A stretch of 64,000 nt of DNA from Streptomyces sp. ISL-43. Its GTDB lineage: Bacteria; Actinomycetota; Actinomycetes; Streptomycetales; Streptomycetaceae. The notes below the pieces were generated by a model that was given only the letters and a program-made list of their open reading frames with translations, did no database searches and was not told the origin of the DNA. Numbering within the stretch: position 1 is the first letter of the stretch; the number at the start of each line of letters is the position of its first letter. The stretch is taken from the NCBI RefSeq assembly GCF_018614195.1, contig NZ_JAGGOT010000018.1, positions 1 to 64,000 of the forward strand, given 5' to 3'. This document shows positions 50,157-58,326 of this stretch, one piece after another. The position numbers and the translations under genes are program-made.

Positions 50157-51421
50157 ACGGCGACCGCCCCCACATCCTCGTCCTGCACCGCTGGCGGGAC
50201 ACCCACGCGCACTACACCGACTACCTCGACCACCACTCCGCCCACGTCACCTACGTGAGCACCGAGCTCGGCCGCGCCTCGCTGCCCCCGGCCGCCGCCG
50301 CGGTGACCACCGTGGGGCTCACCGACGACCTGCCCGCCGTCCGCGCGGCCGTCACCGCACTCGTCGCCCGCTTCGGCACCCCGGCGCGGCTGGTCGCCCT
50401 CAACGAGGGAGACCTCGACACGGCCGCGCTGATCCGCGAGGAGTTCGCGATCCCCGGCCAGACCACCGCCGAACTGGCCGTCTTCCGCGACAAGCTGACC
50501 ATGTGCCGCACGGCGGCCGCGGCCGGACTGCCCGTACCGGCCTTCGCCCCGGCGCCCGACCCGGCCGCCGTGCTCGCCTTCGGCGAAGCCCACGGCTGGC
50601 CGCTGGTCGTCAAGCCGCACCGAGGCACCGCCAGCCGGGGAGTGGTCAGGGTGGACTCCGCCGCGGACGTGGCAGCCGTCCCCGGGCTGGCCGCCGCCCT
50701 GGCCGGCGAACCGTACCTCGTCCAGAGCTACGTGGACGGGCCCATCCTGCACATCGACGGCCTGTGGGAGGGCGACTCGCTGGGCAGCTGGACGGTCTCG
50801 CGCTACGTCGGCGGCACCTGCGCCGACTTCACCCAGGGCACCTGGCTCGGCTCCGTGGAGGAGGACGACCCGGCGCTGCTGGAGGCGACGGAGGCCTTCG
50901 CCGCGGCCGTGGGCGCGGCCCTCGGCGGCTCCCGGCCGTGGGTCTTCCACCTGGAGGCCTTCGTCACCCGGGCAGCCGACGGCGGGCCCGCGCTGGTCTT
51001 CCTCGAGTGCGGGGCCCGGGTGGGCGGCGGAGAGATCCCCTTCACCTGGCGCGACGTCCACGGCGTCGACCTGATGGCCGCCGCCGTCGACATCCAGCTG
51101 GGCCTGACCCCGGTCCTGCCGCCCCTGAAGACCGGTGAGGTCGGCGGCTACCTGCTGCTCCCGCTGCCGGTGCCCGCCCCCTGCCGGGTGGAAGCCGCCG
51201 GCTGGGTACGGCAGCCCGAGCCCGCCCGGCTCCCGTACGCCGTCCTGCACACCCCGGTCGGCGCCCTGGCCCCCGCGATCAGCGGCTACGAGCACGTGGG
51301 CACCCGCTTCCGCTTCCGCGGACCCTCCACCCAGGAGGTCGAGGCGGCCATCACCGAGGCCGCGAACGGCTTCCGGCTGACCTGCGTACCGGCGGTGGAT
51401 CCGCCCGCCCCACCGAACTGA
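50153..51421 (+). CDS. ATP-grasp ligase
   Basis: A 422-residue ATP-grasp enzyme forming an amide or peptide bond through an acyl phosphate. Visible are the N-terminal Rossmann-like half with ALNEGDLDTAALIREEFAIP, then FRDKLTMCRTAAAAGLPVP, the ATP-binding KPHRGTASRGVVRV, the VQSYVDGPILHIDGLW strand and the Mg-binding LECGARVGGGEIP. It resembles L-amino acid ligases and carnosine synthase-like proteins. The ATG overlaps the M20 stop (ATGA). Confidence 0.88.
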   Translation: MNGDRPHILVLHRWRDTHAHYTDYLDHHSAHVTYVSTELGRASLPPAAAAVTTVGLTDDLPAVRAAVTALVARFGTPARLVALNEGDLDTAALIREEFAIPGQTTAELAVFRDKLTMCRTAAAAGLPVPAFAPAPDPAAVLAFGEAHGWPLVVKPHRGTASRGVVRVDSAADVAAVPGLAAALAGEPYLVQSYVDGPILHIDGLWEGDSLGSWTVSRYVGGTCADFTQGTWLGSVEEDDPALLEATEAFAAAVGAALGGSRPWVFHLEAFVTRAADGGPALVFLECGARVGGGEIPFTWRDVHGVDLMAAAVDIQLGLTPVLPPLKTGEVGGYLLLPLPVPAPCRVEAAGWVRQPEPARLPYAVLHTPVGALAPAISGYEHVGTRFRFRGPSTQEVEAAITEAANGFRLTCVPAVDPPAPPN

Positions 51422-51426
51422 CACAC

Positions 51427-51458
51427 GACGCGCCGCGCGGACCAGCCCGCGGCGCGTC
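51427..51458 (+). terminator. Hairpin between the two ATP-grasp genes
   Basis: An 11-bp perfect stem (51427-51437 against 51448-51458) with a 10-base loop begins 6 bases after the first ATP-grasp stop and is followed by C/T-rich DNA. It is the only clear break in the packed right half of the cluster, probably a partial terminator. Confidence 0.65.
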
Positions 51459-51523
51459 CCTCCCCGCACCCCCTGTCTTGCCGGGGCCAAGGCACCACGC
51501 CCCGCATCGGAAAGGAACCCACC

Positions 51524-54145
51524 GTGGTCTTCACGACCTCTGAACGCCAGCGCGTCATCCTCGTCGGCAGCCGCATACGCCAGTACCGCGAATACGCCCT
51601 GGCCTCCCTCGCCCAGCACTACGAGGTGACGCTCGTCGCGCCGGAGGCGCCCACCTGGCAGTCCCGCTACGTGGAGACCCACCGGATCGCGGACACCACG
51701 GACGCGGCCAAGCTGTACGCCCCCGTCGCCGACCTGCGGGGCGAGGTCGCGAACGCCGCGATCGTCACCTGGGACGAGTGGTCACTGGTCGCCGTCTCCT
51801 CGGTCGCCAAGAAGCTGGGCATGCGGGCCATGGACCCGGCCGCCGCCCGCGTCTGCCGCGACAAGTACGCCACCCGCCAGGCCCTGGAGGCGGCCGGCAT
51901 GGCCGCCGTCCGCTACATCCCGGCCACCACCGAGGACGAGGCTGTCGCCGCCGCCGAGGCCATCGGCTTCCCCGTCGTCGTCAAGCCCCGCACCCTCGGC
52001 GGCAGCTTCGGCGTGATGATGGCCCGCGACGTGGACGGCCTGCGCCGGGCCTTCCGGCTCGCCTCCACCAGCCGCCTGCGCGGCGCCGGCACCACCGCCT
52101 CGGTACTGATCGAGGAGTTCGTCGAAGGACCCGAGCTCAGCGTGGACAGCGTCGTCGTGGACGGCGTCGCCACCCCGGTGGCCGTGGCCCGCAAGCGCCT
52201 GGGCGCCCACCCGTACTTCGAGGAGGTCGGCCACCTCGTCACCGACTGGCGCGACGAGCCGTGGGCCGAGGCCGTCACCGAACTGGTCCAGGGATCCCAC
52301 CGCGCGGTCGGCGTCGACTTCGGCGTCACCCACACCGAACTGCGGGTCTCCGCGAACGGCCCGCGGCTGATCGAGCTCAACGGCCGGCTCGGCGGCGACC
52401 TCATCCCGCACCTGAACAACCTGGCCACCGGCGTGGACCTGCCGCTGGCCGCCGCCCGGATCGCCTTCGAGGAGACCCCCGACGTCACCCCGACGCGTTC
52501 CAAGAGCGCCGAAGTCCGCTTCCTCTACCCGGCCTACGACGGAGCCGTCGACCGGGTCGTGCTGCCCGCGCCCGAGGAGGTCGAGGACCTGGTCGAGGCG
52601 GTCGCACTGGTGGAGCCCGGCGACGAGCTGCTGCTCCCGCCGCGTGGCCTGACACCGCGCTCCGCCGCGCTCATCGCGGTGAGCGACACCCCCGCCGGGA
52701 CCCGCCGCGCCCTGGACCGGGCCGAGGAGCTCTCCCGTACCGAGGTCTCCGGAGTGGCCGCGCACCGGCTGGGCGCACGCGTCGAGAACGCCGTGACCCG
52801 CCGCTTCTTCGACCACGAGCGCACCGCCCGGCGGATGACCGTCTCCGGCGTCCGGGGCGTGGAGCGGTTCCGTACCGGCGCCGGCGGCGGCGAGGGCCTC
52901 AACCGCCCCGTCTTCCTCAGCGCGACCGACGTCGCCACCCTGGAGCGCGACCTCGGAGGCCTCTTCGAACTGCTGAAGGCCGTGCCCGCCCGGCTCTTCG
53001 GCGGCGACCTGCGCGCCTTCGCCCGGGCCGTCGGAATGTCCCCCACCCAGGCAGACCTGGTCCTGCGCGGCTCCTCGGACGAGCTCGCCCCGCTCTCCCG
53101 CGCCGACCTGTACCGCGAGACCGGCGGCTTCCGCGTCATGGAGCTCAACACCGGCTCCTCGCTCGGCGGCTGGCAGATGGGCGAGTTCGCCCGCGCCCTG
53201 GTCCAGGACGAGGAGTTCGCCACGTTCGCGGACGCCGAGGGCCTGGTCTACCCCGACCCGCTCGCCCGCATCACCGAGGTGCTGCGCCGCCAGGCGCCCT
53301 CCCTGGAAGGCGTGGAGCGCCCGCTGCTTGCGATCACCGACTGGCCCGAGGGCTTCGAGAAGTCCAAGTGCTGGATGGAGTTCGTCGTCCCGGCCTTCGA
53401 GCGGCTCGGCTTCGAGCCCGTCGTCTGCCACCTCGGCGACTTCGCCTACGAGGCCGGCAACGTCCTGCACCGGGGCCGCAAGGTCGACGCGGTCTACCGG
53501 ATGTTCCTGCCCGGCGAAATGCCGGACGAGCCCCGCACCTACGACCTCGTGAACCCGCTGCTGGACGCCGTCGAGGCCGGCAACGTCGAGCTGTTCGCCC
53601 CGCTGGACTGCGAGCTGTACGGCAACAAGGGCAGCCTCGCCATGCTCAGCGACGAGCGCAACCGCGGCGTCTTCACCGAGGAGGAGCGCGAGCTGATCGA
53701 CCGGATCCTGCCCTGGACCCGGTTCGTGCGCGACGAGAAGGTCACCTTCGACGGCGAGAAGATCGACCTGCTGCCCTACGCCATCGCCAACAAGGACCAC
53801 CTGGTCCTCAAGCCCACCCTCCTCTACGGCGGCGTCGGCGTGACCCCCGGCTGGACCACCGACCAGAAGGAGTGGGTGGCCAAGCTCCGCCAGGCCACGG
53901 ACGGCCCCTACGTCCTGCAGCACCGCCTGCTGCCGACCACCGAGCGCTTCCTCTCCGAGGACGGCGAGAGCTGCGAGGACATGGCCGTCGCCTACGGGAC
54001 CCTGATGGTCGACGGACGCTACGCCGGCACCCTGGCCCGCGGCGTCACCGACCCCGCCGTGGGCATCGTCAGCATGCTGCGCGGCGCCCAGATCGGCTGT
54101 GCCTTCCACGTCGACCCGGCCGCCGGGGTGGTGGACGCGAAGTGA
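51524..54145 (+). CDS. Fused double ATP-grasp protein (L-amino acid ligase + glutathionylspermidine-synthase-like)
   Basis: 873 residues from GTG 51524 (AAAGGAA upstream). Residues about 1-410 form a complete classical ATP-grasp ligase: CRDKYATRQALEAAGMAAVR, VVKPRTLGGSFGVMMARD, VLIEEFVEGPELSVDSVVVD, RLIELNGRLGGDLIPHL. Residues about 450-873 resemble circularly permuted ATP-grasp enzymes of the glutathionylspermidine synthase type: RVMELNTGSSLGGWQMGEFA, FAPLDCELYGNKGSLAMLSD, LVLKPTLLYGGVGVTPGW, YVLQHRLLPT. Two different ligation steps on one chain would allow a tripeptide-like or amine-capped product without an NRPS. The stop overlaps the next gene (GTGA). Confidence 0.8.
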   Translation: MVFTTSERQRVILVGSRIRQYREYALASLAQHYEVTLVAPEAPTWQSRYVETHRIADTTDAAKLYAPVADLRGEVANAAIVTWDEWSLVAVSSVAKKLGMRAMDPAAARVCRDKYATRQALEAAGMAAVRYIPATTEDEAVAAAEAIGFPVVVKPRTLGGSFGVMMARDVDGLRRAFRLASTSRLRGAGTTASVLIEEFVEGPELSVDSVVVDGVATPVAVARKRLGAHPYFEEVGHLVTDWRDEPWAEAVTELVQGSHRAVGVDFGVTHTELRVSANGPRLIELNGRLGGDLIPHLNNLATGVDLPLAAARIAFEETPDVTPTRSKSAEVRFLYPAYDGAVDRVVLPAPEEVEDLVEAVALVEPGDELLLPPRGLTPRSAALIAVSDTPAGTRRALDRAEELSRTEVSGVAAHRLGARVENAVTRRFFDHERTARRMTVSGVRGVERFRTGAGGGEGLNRPVFLSATDVATLERDLGGLFELLKAVPARLFGGDLRAFARAVGMSPTQADLVLRGSSDELAPLSRADLYRETGGFRVMELNTGSSLGGWQMGEFARALVQDEEFATFADAEGLVYPDPLARITEVLRRQAPSLEGVERPLLAITDWPEGFEKSKCWMEFVVPAFERLGFEPVVCHLGDFAYEAGNVLHRGRKVDAVYRMFLPGEMPDEPRTYDLVNPLLDAVEAGNVELFAPLDCELYGNKGSLAMLSDERNRGVFTEEERELIDRILPWTRFVRDEKVTFDGEKIDLLPYAIANKDHLVLKPTLLYGGVGVTPGWTTDQKEWVAKLRQATDGPYVLQHRLLPTTERFLSEDGESCEDMAVAYGTLMVDGRYAGTLARGVTDPAVGIVSMLRGAQIGCAFHVDPAAGVVDAK

Positions 54146-55482
54146 CCGACATCGGGAACGGGGCCGCCGAGGCGCTGGAGGAGGCGCCGGCCGGCCCCCC
54201 GGCCGGCGCCGGGAACTCCACGCTCTGGCGGGATCCGGAATTCCTCAAGTTCTGGTCCGGGGAGGCGATCTCACAGGTCGGGGCCCAGGTCACGACCCTG
54301 GCGCTGCCGCTCACCGCGGTCCTCACGCTCGACGCCAGCTCCTCCCAGGTGGGCTTCGTCAACGCGGCCTCCTACGCCCCGTTCCTGATGGTCACCCTCC
54401 TGGTCGGCGTCTGGGTCGACCGGGTGCGGCGCAGGCCGCTGATGATCATGGCCAACGTGGGGCGTGCGCTGCTGGTCAGCGCGGTGCCGCTGCTGGCCGC
54501 GCTCGACCTGCTCCGCATCGAGTACGTCTACGTCGCCGCACTGCTCGTCGGCACCCTGACCGTGGTCTTCGACGTCTCCTACCAGTCGTACTTACCGACC
54601 CTGGTCGGCAAGGAGCACCTGGTGGAGGGCAACAGCAAGCTCCAGGGCACCAGTTCGCTCGCCCAGATCGGCGGCCCGGGTCTGGCCGGCCTGCTCGTCG
54701 GCTGGGTCACCGCTCCCTACGCGCTGCTGATCAACGGGATCTCGTACCTGGTGTCCGTGCTCACCCTGCTCGCGGTACGCCGCGCCGAACCGGCGCCGGA
54801 GCCCCAGCAGGAGCGGACCGGCATCTGGACCAGCATCAACCAGGGCGTCCGGATCATCTGGGACAGCGCCCACCTGCGGGCCTGCGCCCTCCAGTCCGGG
54901 CTGTACAACCTGTGCTGGATGTCGCTCCAGACCGTCTTCGTGCTGTACGCGGCCCGCACGCTCGGCATATCGCCCGGCGGCATCGGCCTGCTGCTCGGCA
55001 CCGGCGCGGTCGGCTCCCTGGTCGGCTCGATGCTCGCGCAGTGGCTCAAGCGCAGGATCGGGCTCGGCTCGGCCATCCTGGCGGCCCTGCTGCTGTGCTG
55101 CCTGGCCCCCGCGGCCATCCCGGCGGCTCCGGCGAACGGCGGCGCGCTCTCGCTCGCCCTGTTCGTCGCCGCCTTCGCGCTGATCGGCGCCGGCGGCACC
55201 ATCGCCAACATCCACATCATCAGCCTGCGCCAGTCCATGACCCCGGATCACCTCCTGGGCCGCATGAACGCCGGCTACCGGTTCGTCTCCTGGGGCACCC
55301 TCCCGCTCGGCGCCCTGCTGGGCGGCTGGCTCGGTGACCTCATCGGGCTGCGGGAGACCTTGTTCGTCACGGCCGCGGTCTTCCTGACGGCGGTCCTGGT
55401 GGTCCTGAAGTCGCCGGTGTGGCGCCTGAAGGACTTCCCGGCGCAGATCGGCGCGCAGCCGCGGAAGGTGGAGGCAAGGTGA
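54142..55482 (+). CDS. MFS exporter (MFS_3 / enterobactin-exporter-like)
   Basis: A 446-residue transporter with about twelve helices. FLKFWSGEAISQVGAQVTTL in helix 1 and VGVWVDRVRRRPLMIMANVG after helix 2 are typical of actinobacterial drug and siderophore exporters. GTG 54142 overlaps the preceding stop and the stop overlaps the next start (both GTGA), so it is translationally coupled to the double ligase. Likely exports the cluster product and confers self-resistance. Confidence 0.9.
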   Translation: MTDIGNGAAEALEEAPAGPPAGAGNSTLWRDPEFLKFWSGEAISQVGAQVTTLALPLTAVLTLDASSSQVGFVNAASYAPFLMVTLLVGVWVDRVRRRPLMIMANVGRALLVSAVPLLAALDLLRIEYVYVAALLVGTLTVVFDVSYQSYLPTLVGKEHLVEGNSKLQGTSSLAQIGGPGLAGLLVGWVTAPYALLINGISYLVSVLTLLAVRRAEPAPEPQQERTGIWTSINQGVRIIWDSAHLRACALQSGLYNLCWMSLQTVFVLYAARTLGISPGGIGLLLGTGAVGSLVGSMLAQWLKRRIGLGSAILAALLLCCLAPAAIPAAPANGGALSLALFVAAFALIGAGGTIANIHIISLRQSMTPDHLLGRMNAGYRFVSWGTLPLGALLGGWLGDLIGLRETLFVTAAVFLTAVLVVLKSPVWRLKDFPAQIGAQPRKVEAR

Positions 55483-56744
55483 CCCCCGTGACCCCGGTGA
55501 ACCCGGCGGCGTCCGTGACCCACGCGGCACGGCCGGGCACGGCCGGCGGCGGCATCGAGACCCTGCTCGCCCGCCGGACCGGCTGGGGCCGCTCCGACGC
55601 GGTGAGCCGGATCCTGGCGGCCGCCGGCGCACCCGGTGTGCTCTCGATGGCCGGGGGCATCCCGGCACCCGACAGCTTCCCCGTGGCCCGGCTCGCCGAG
55701 GCCACGGAGCGGCTGTTCGCCGGCTCCGCCGTGCCGGCGCTCCAGTACGCCCCCACCGACGGCATCGCCCCGATGCGCGAGGTGATCGCGGCGCGGGCCA
55801 CCGCGACCGGCGCCCCCGCCACCCCCGACCGGGTGATGGTCACCGCCGGCAGCCAGCAGGGCCTGGACCTCGTCGCCCAGACCCTCATCGACGAGGGCGA
55901 CGAGGTGGCGCTCGACGACCCCAGCTACCTGGGCGCCGTACAGGTCTTCCGGCGGGCCGGCGCCCGGCTGCTGCCGGTGCCGGGGGACGCGGACGGCATG
56001 CGCACCGACGTGCTGGAGCAGCGCCTCGCCGCCGGGGCCCGGCCCAAGCTGGTCTACGTCGTACCGCACTTCCACAACCCCACCGGCGCGGTGCTCTCCG
56101 AGGAGCGGCGCCGCCACCTGGCCGCGCTGGCCGAGCGGTACGGCTTCCTCGTGGTCGAGGACGACCCGTACGGCGACCTGGCCTTCGAGGGCCGCCGGCT
56201 GCCGTCCACCGACGTCCACAGCGACCGGGTCGTCCGGCTGATGAGCCTGTCCAAGACGGTCTGCCCGGGACTGCGGGTGGCCGGCCTGGTCGCCCCGACC
56301 GGGCTGATCGGGGAGCTGATCGCCGCCAAGCAGTGCGGCGACCTGCAGACCAACACCCTCGGCCAGTACCTGCTCGTCGACCTGCTCGGAGACCCGGAGT
56401 TCCTGCCGGCCCACCTGGCGGGACTGCGCACGCTCTACGGCGGGCGGGCGCGGGACATGGAGGCGCTGCTGCGCGAGCGCCTGCCCTGGCTGGACTTCGA
56501 GCGCCCGCGCGGCGGCCTCTTCTTCTGGTGCCGGCTGACCGACGCCCGGGTCGGCTCGGAGGCGCTGTACGAGCACGCGCTGGCGCAGGGCGTGGCCATC
56601 GTGCCGGGTAAGCCCTTCTGCATAGAGGAGGACGGCTCGCGCGTGCTGCGGCTGTCCTTCGCCTCCCTGGACGACGCGCAGCGCCAGGAAGGCGTCGCCC
56701 GCCTGGCCACGGCCTGGGAGAAGGCCCTCGCCGACGGCTCCTGA
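55479..56744 (+). CDS. PLP-dependent aminotransferase (class I/II, 2-aminoadipate/MocR-type catalytic domain)
   Basis: A 421-residue fold-I aminotransferase without the GntR domain of MocR regulators. Key stretches: LSMAGGIPAPDSFP, VTAGSQQGLDLVAQTLIDEG, DDPSYLGAV, VVPHFHNPTGAVLSEERR, VVEDDPYGDLAF and the PLP lysine in LMSLSKTVCPGLRVAGL. GTG 55479 follows GGAGG; a GTG three codons later is an alternative. Probably transaminates an alpha-keto or alpha-amino acid used by the cluster. Confidence 0.88.
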   Translation: MTPVTPVNPAASVTHAARPGTAGGGIETLLARRTGWGRSDAVSRILAAAGAPGVLSMAGGIPAPDSFPVARLAEATERLFAGSAVPALQYAPTDGIAPMREVIAARATATGAPATPDRVMVTAGSQQGLDLVAQTLIDEGDEVALDDPSYLGAVQVFRRAGARLLPVPGDADGMRTDVLEQRLAAGARPKLVYVVPHFHNPTGAVLSEERRRHLAALAERYGFLVVEDDPYGDLAFEGRRLPSTDVHSDRVVRLMSLSKTVCPGLRVAGLVAPTGLIGELIAAKQCGDLQTNTLGQYLLVDLLGDPEFLPAHLAGLRTLYGGRARDMEALLRERLPWLDFERPRGGLFFWCRLTDARVGSEALYEHALAQGVAIVPGKPFCIEEDGSRVLRLSFASLDDAQRQEGVARLATAWEKALADGS

Positions 56745-56904
56745 CGGACCGCCCGCCACTGGCGGGGCCCGGCCGCGTTTCCGCACACGCAGTACCCACG
56801 GGTGACCCCCGGCCGTACGACCCGCACCGCCCGCACCGCGTGCAACCCGCCCGGTGCGCATCCGCACAGTCCACATCCCGCACTGTCCGCACCCCCGAAG
56901 GAGC

Positions 56905-57285
56905 ATGGCCGTGACAACCACGTCCCCCGCACCGGTGACCGCCGACTTCCTGGTGGCCCGGCTGTTCCAGGTGATCGACACCCGCTCGTGGGACCGGCTC
57001 GGCGAGGTCTTCTCGCCCGACGCCGTCTACGAGCGTCCGGGCTACTCCCCGCTGGAGGGCCTCGACCGCATCCGCCGCTTCTACGAGCACGAACGCATCA
57101 TCACCTCGGGCGCGCACGAGGTGAGCCAGGTGACCGGCGGGCTGGCCGCGGCCGCCTGCTGGGGGCGCTTCAGGGGGGCCGACAAGAACGGCACCGCCCT
57201 GGACGAGGCCTTCGCCGACACCTACCTCGTACGCGACGGCAGGATCGAGCACCGCAAGACCTTCTTCTACCGCCCCGCGATCTGA
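56905..57285 (+). CDS. NTF2-like (SnoaL-type) protein
   Basis: A small alpha+beta-barrel protein of about 125 residues: TADFLVARLFQVIDTRSWDR, LGEVFSPDAVYERPG, LDRIRRFYEHERIITSGAHE and YLVRDGRIEHRKTFF are the usual NTF2-like elements. Family members act as isomerases, cyclases, hydratases or binding proteins. The start could be ATG 56905, or GTG 56911, which is better spaced from AAGGAG. It is the last gene before a strong terminator and probably the right end of the cluster. Confidence 0.8.
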   Translation: MAVTTTSPAPVTADFLVARLFQVIDTRSWDRLGEVFSPDAVYERPGYSPLEGLDRIRRFYEHERIITSGAHEVSQVTGGLAAAACWGRFRGADKNGTALDEAFADTYLVRDGRIEHRKTFFYRPAI

Positions 57286-57356
57286 CGCAGGGCCGGGTGG
57301 GTCCGGCTCTGCGTCGGGTCCGGACCGCCGGGGGGCGGCCCGGGCCCATTCCCCTC

Positions 57357-57388
57357 GACCCGGCCCCGATACCGATCGGGGCCGGGTC
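57357..57388. terminator. Strong bidirectional terminator at the right end of the cluster
   Basis: A perfect 14-bp stem (57357-57370 against 57375-57388) with an ACCG loop lies between the convergent NTF2-like gene (stop 57285) and the DUF937 gene (stop 57416). Confidence 0.85.
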
Positions 57389-57415
57389 GGCCGTCCGGGT
57401 GAACGCGCGGCGACC

Positions 57416-58003
57416 CTACTTCTTGCCGCCGCCGAGGATCTGGCTCAGCAGGTCGCCGAGGCCGCCGCCGGTGGACGGCGCTCCCGGGGCCGCGCCCGCC
57501 CCGCCCGGTACCGCTCCGGGCGAGGGGATGGGGGAGTCGGCGCCGGCGGCCTGCGGGGCCGCGCCGCCGCCCCCGCCCTTGCCGGCGGCCGCGCGCTTGG
57601 CGAAGACGGCCAGCAGCACCGGGATCAGCAGTTCGATGACGCGGGCGACGGTGGGCGCGGGAATGCCCGTCTTCTTGGAGACGGCGTTGGCCACGGGCTT
57701 GCTCACCTTGGCGAGCACCCCGGCCATCATCCCGCCGCCGAGCATGCCGCCCAGGCCGCCGCCGAGGGTGGCCACGCCTTCCAGCGGTGCTTCGGCCACC
57801 TCGGCGAAGGCCTGGCGGACCTCGTTGCCGTCGTCGTCATCGGCGTCGGCCTTCTGCTGGAGGTCGCCGGTCATCGCACCGACCGTGGCCGCGACGGTGT
57901 CACGGGCGCCGTTCGTGTCGGTACCGAGGAGTCCGGCGATGTCGGTCAGCCGGTCGTCGCCGAGTTCGCTCAGCACGTCGTCCTGGATTGAAGGCTCACT
58001 CAT
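57416..58003 (-). CDS. DUF937-family protein
   Basis: 195 residues starting MSEPSIQDDVLSELGDDRLT (ATG 58003; the longer open frame upstream is rejected). The LAGLLG-type start (DIAGLLGTDTNGARDTVAAT), the Gly-rich LGGGLGGMLGGGMMAG helix stretch and the VANAVSKKTGIPAPTVARVI block are typical of DUF937/YidB-like proteins. The tail is Gly/Pro-rich and ends SQILGGGKK. Molecular function unknown. It is divergent from the putative small RNA/ORF at 58086. Confidence 0.85.
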   Translation of the reverse strand: MSEPSIQDDVLSELGDDRLTDIAGLLGTDTNGARDTVAATVGAMTGDLQQKADADDDDGNEVRQAFAEVAEAPLEGVATLGGGLGGMLGGGMMAGVLAKVSKPVANAVSKKTGIPAPTVARVIELLIPVLLAVFAKRAAAGKGGGGGAAPQAAGADSPIPSPGAVPGGAGAAPGAPSTGGGLGDLLSQILGGGKK

Positions 58004-58085
58004 GCCGGAAACGCTACTTCTGCGGTGATTTACCGGCACCTTGGGTCGCGCTGGGATCACCCTTGGGTAATGGAGAAGTAAAGGT

Positions 58086-58190
58086 GTGAATCCGCGTGCA
58101 ACCACCGGCGGTGGTCGCGGGTCGTATGTTGCGTCGGCACTTCCGGGGAGGGATCTGGGGGGATCGGGAAGTCCGACGAGGGAGGGGTAA
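58086..58190 (+). CDS. 34-residue micro-ORF or small RNA gene with its own terminator
   Basis: GTG 58086 is preceded by a good ribosome site (GGAGAAGTAAAGG) and opens a 34-codon frame rich in Gly, Ser and Arg (MNPRATTGGGRGSYVASALP..., ending Thr-Arg-Glu-Gly), with TAA at 58188-58190. A 12-bp perfect hairpin with a TTT run begins six bases after the stop. The pairing of ribosome site, short frame and immediate terminator suggests an independent short transcript. It may act as a micropeptide, an sRNA, or a leader that limits transcription of the helicase gene 137 bp downstream. No similarity is claimed. Confidence 0.4.
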   Translation: MNPRATTGGGRGSYVASALPGRDLGGSGSPTREG

Positions 58191-58196
58191 CCGTGA

Positions 58197-58224
58197 GGGG
58201 GTCCGGCCGGAAGGCCGGACCCCC
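58197..58224 (+). terminator. Rho-independent terminator upstream of the helicase gene
   Basis: GGGGGTCCGGCC (58197-58208) and GGCCGGACCCCC (58213-58224) form a perfect 12-bp stem with a GGAA loop, followed by TTT. It sits between the micro-ORF stop and the helicase start, where no larger upstream plus-strand gene exists to be terminated. Confidence 0.8.
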
Positions 58225-58326
58225 TTTCGGTCTCCGGAGCCCGGGCGAGTGCCTGCGGAGTGCCTGCCGGGGGGGAGTTGTCCCCAGGTCCGGCGGACTG
58301 TCGGCGCCGGACGGTAGCTTCGTGCC

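Noticed and set aside
51778..54141. Long plus-strand frame in front of the second MFS transporter
   Set aside because: It is Arg/Pro-rich out-of-frame translation of the double ligase. The MFS gene starts at GTG 54142, coupled by a GTGA overlap.
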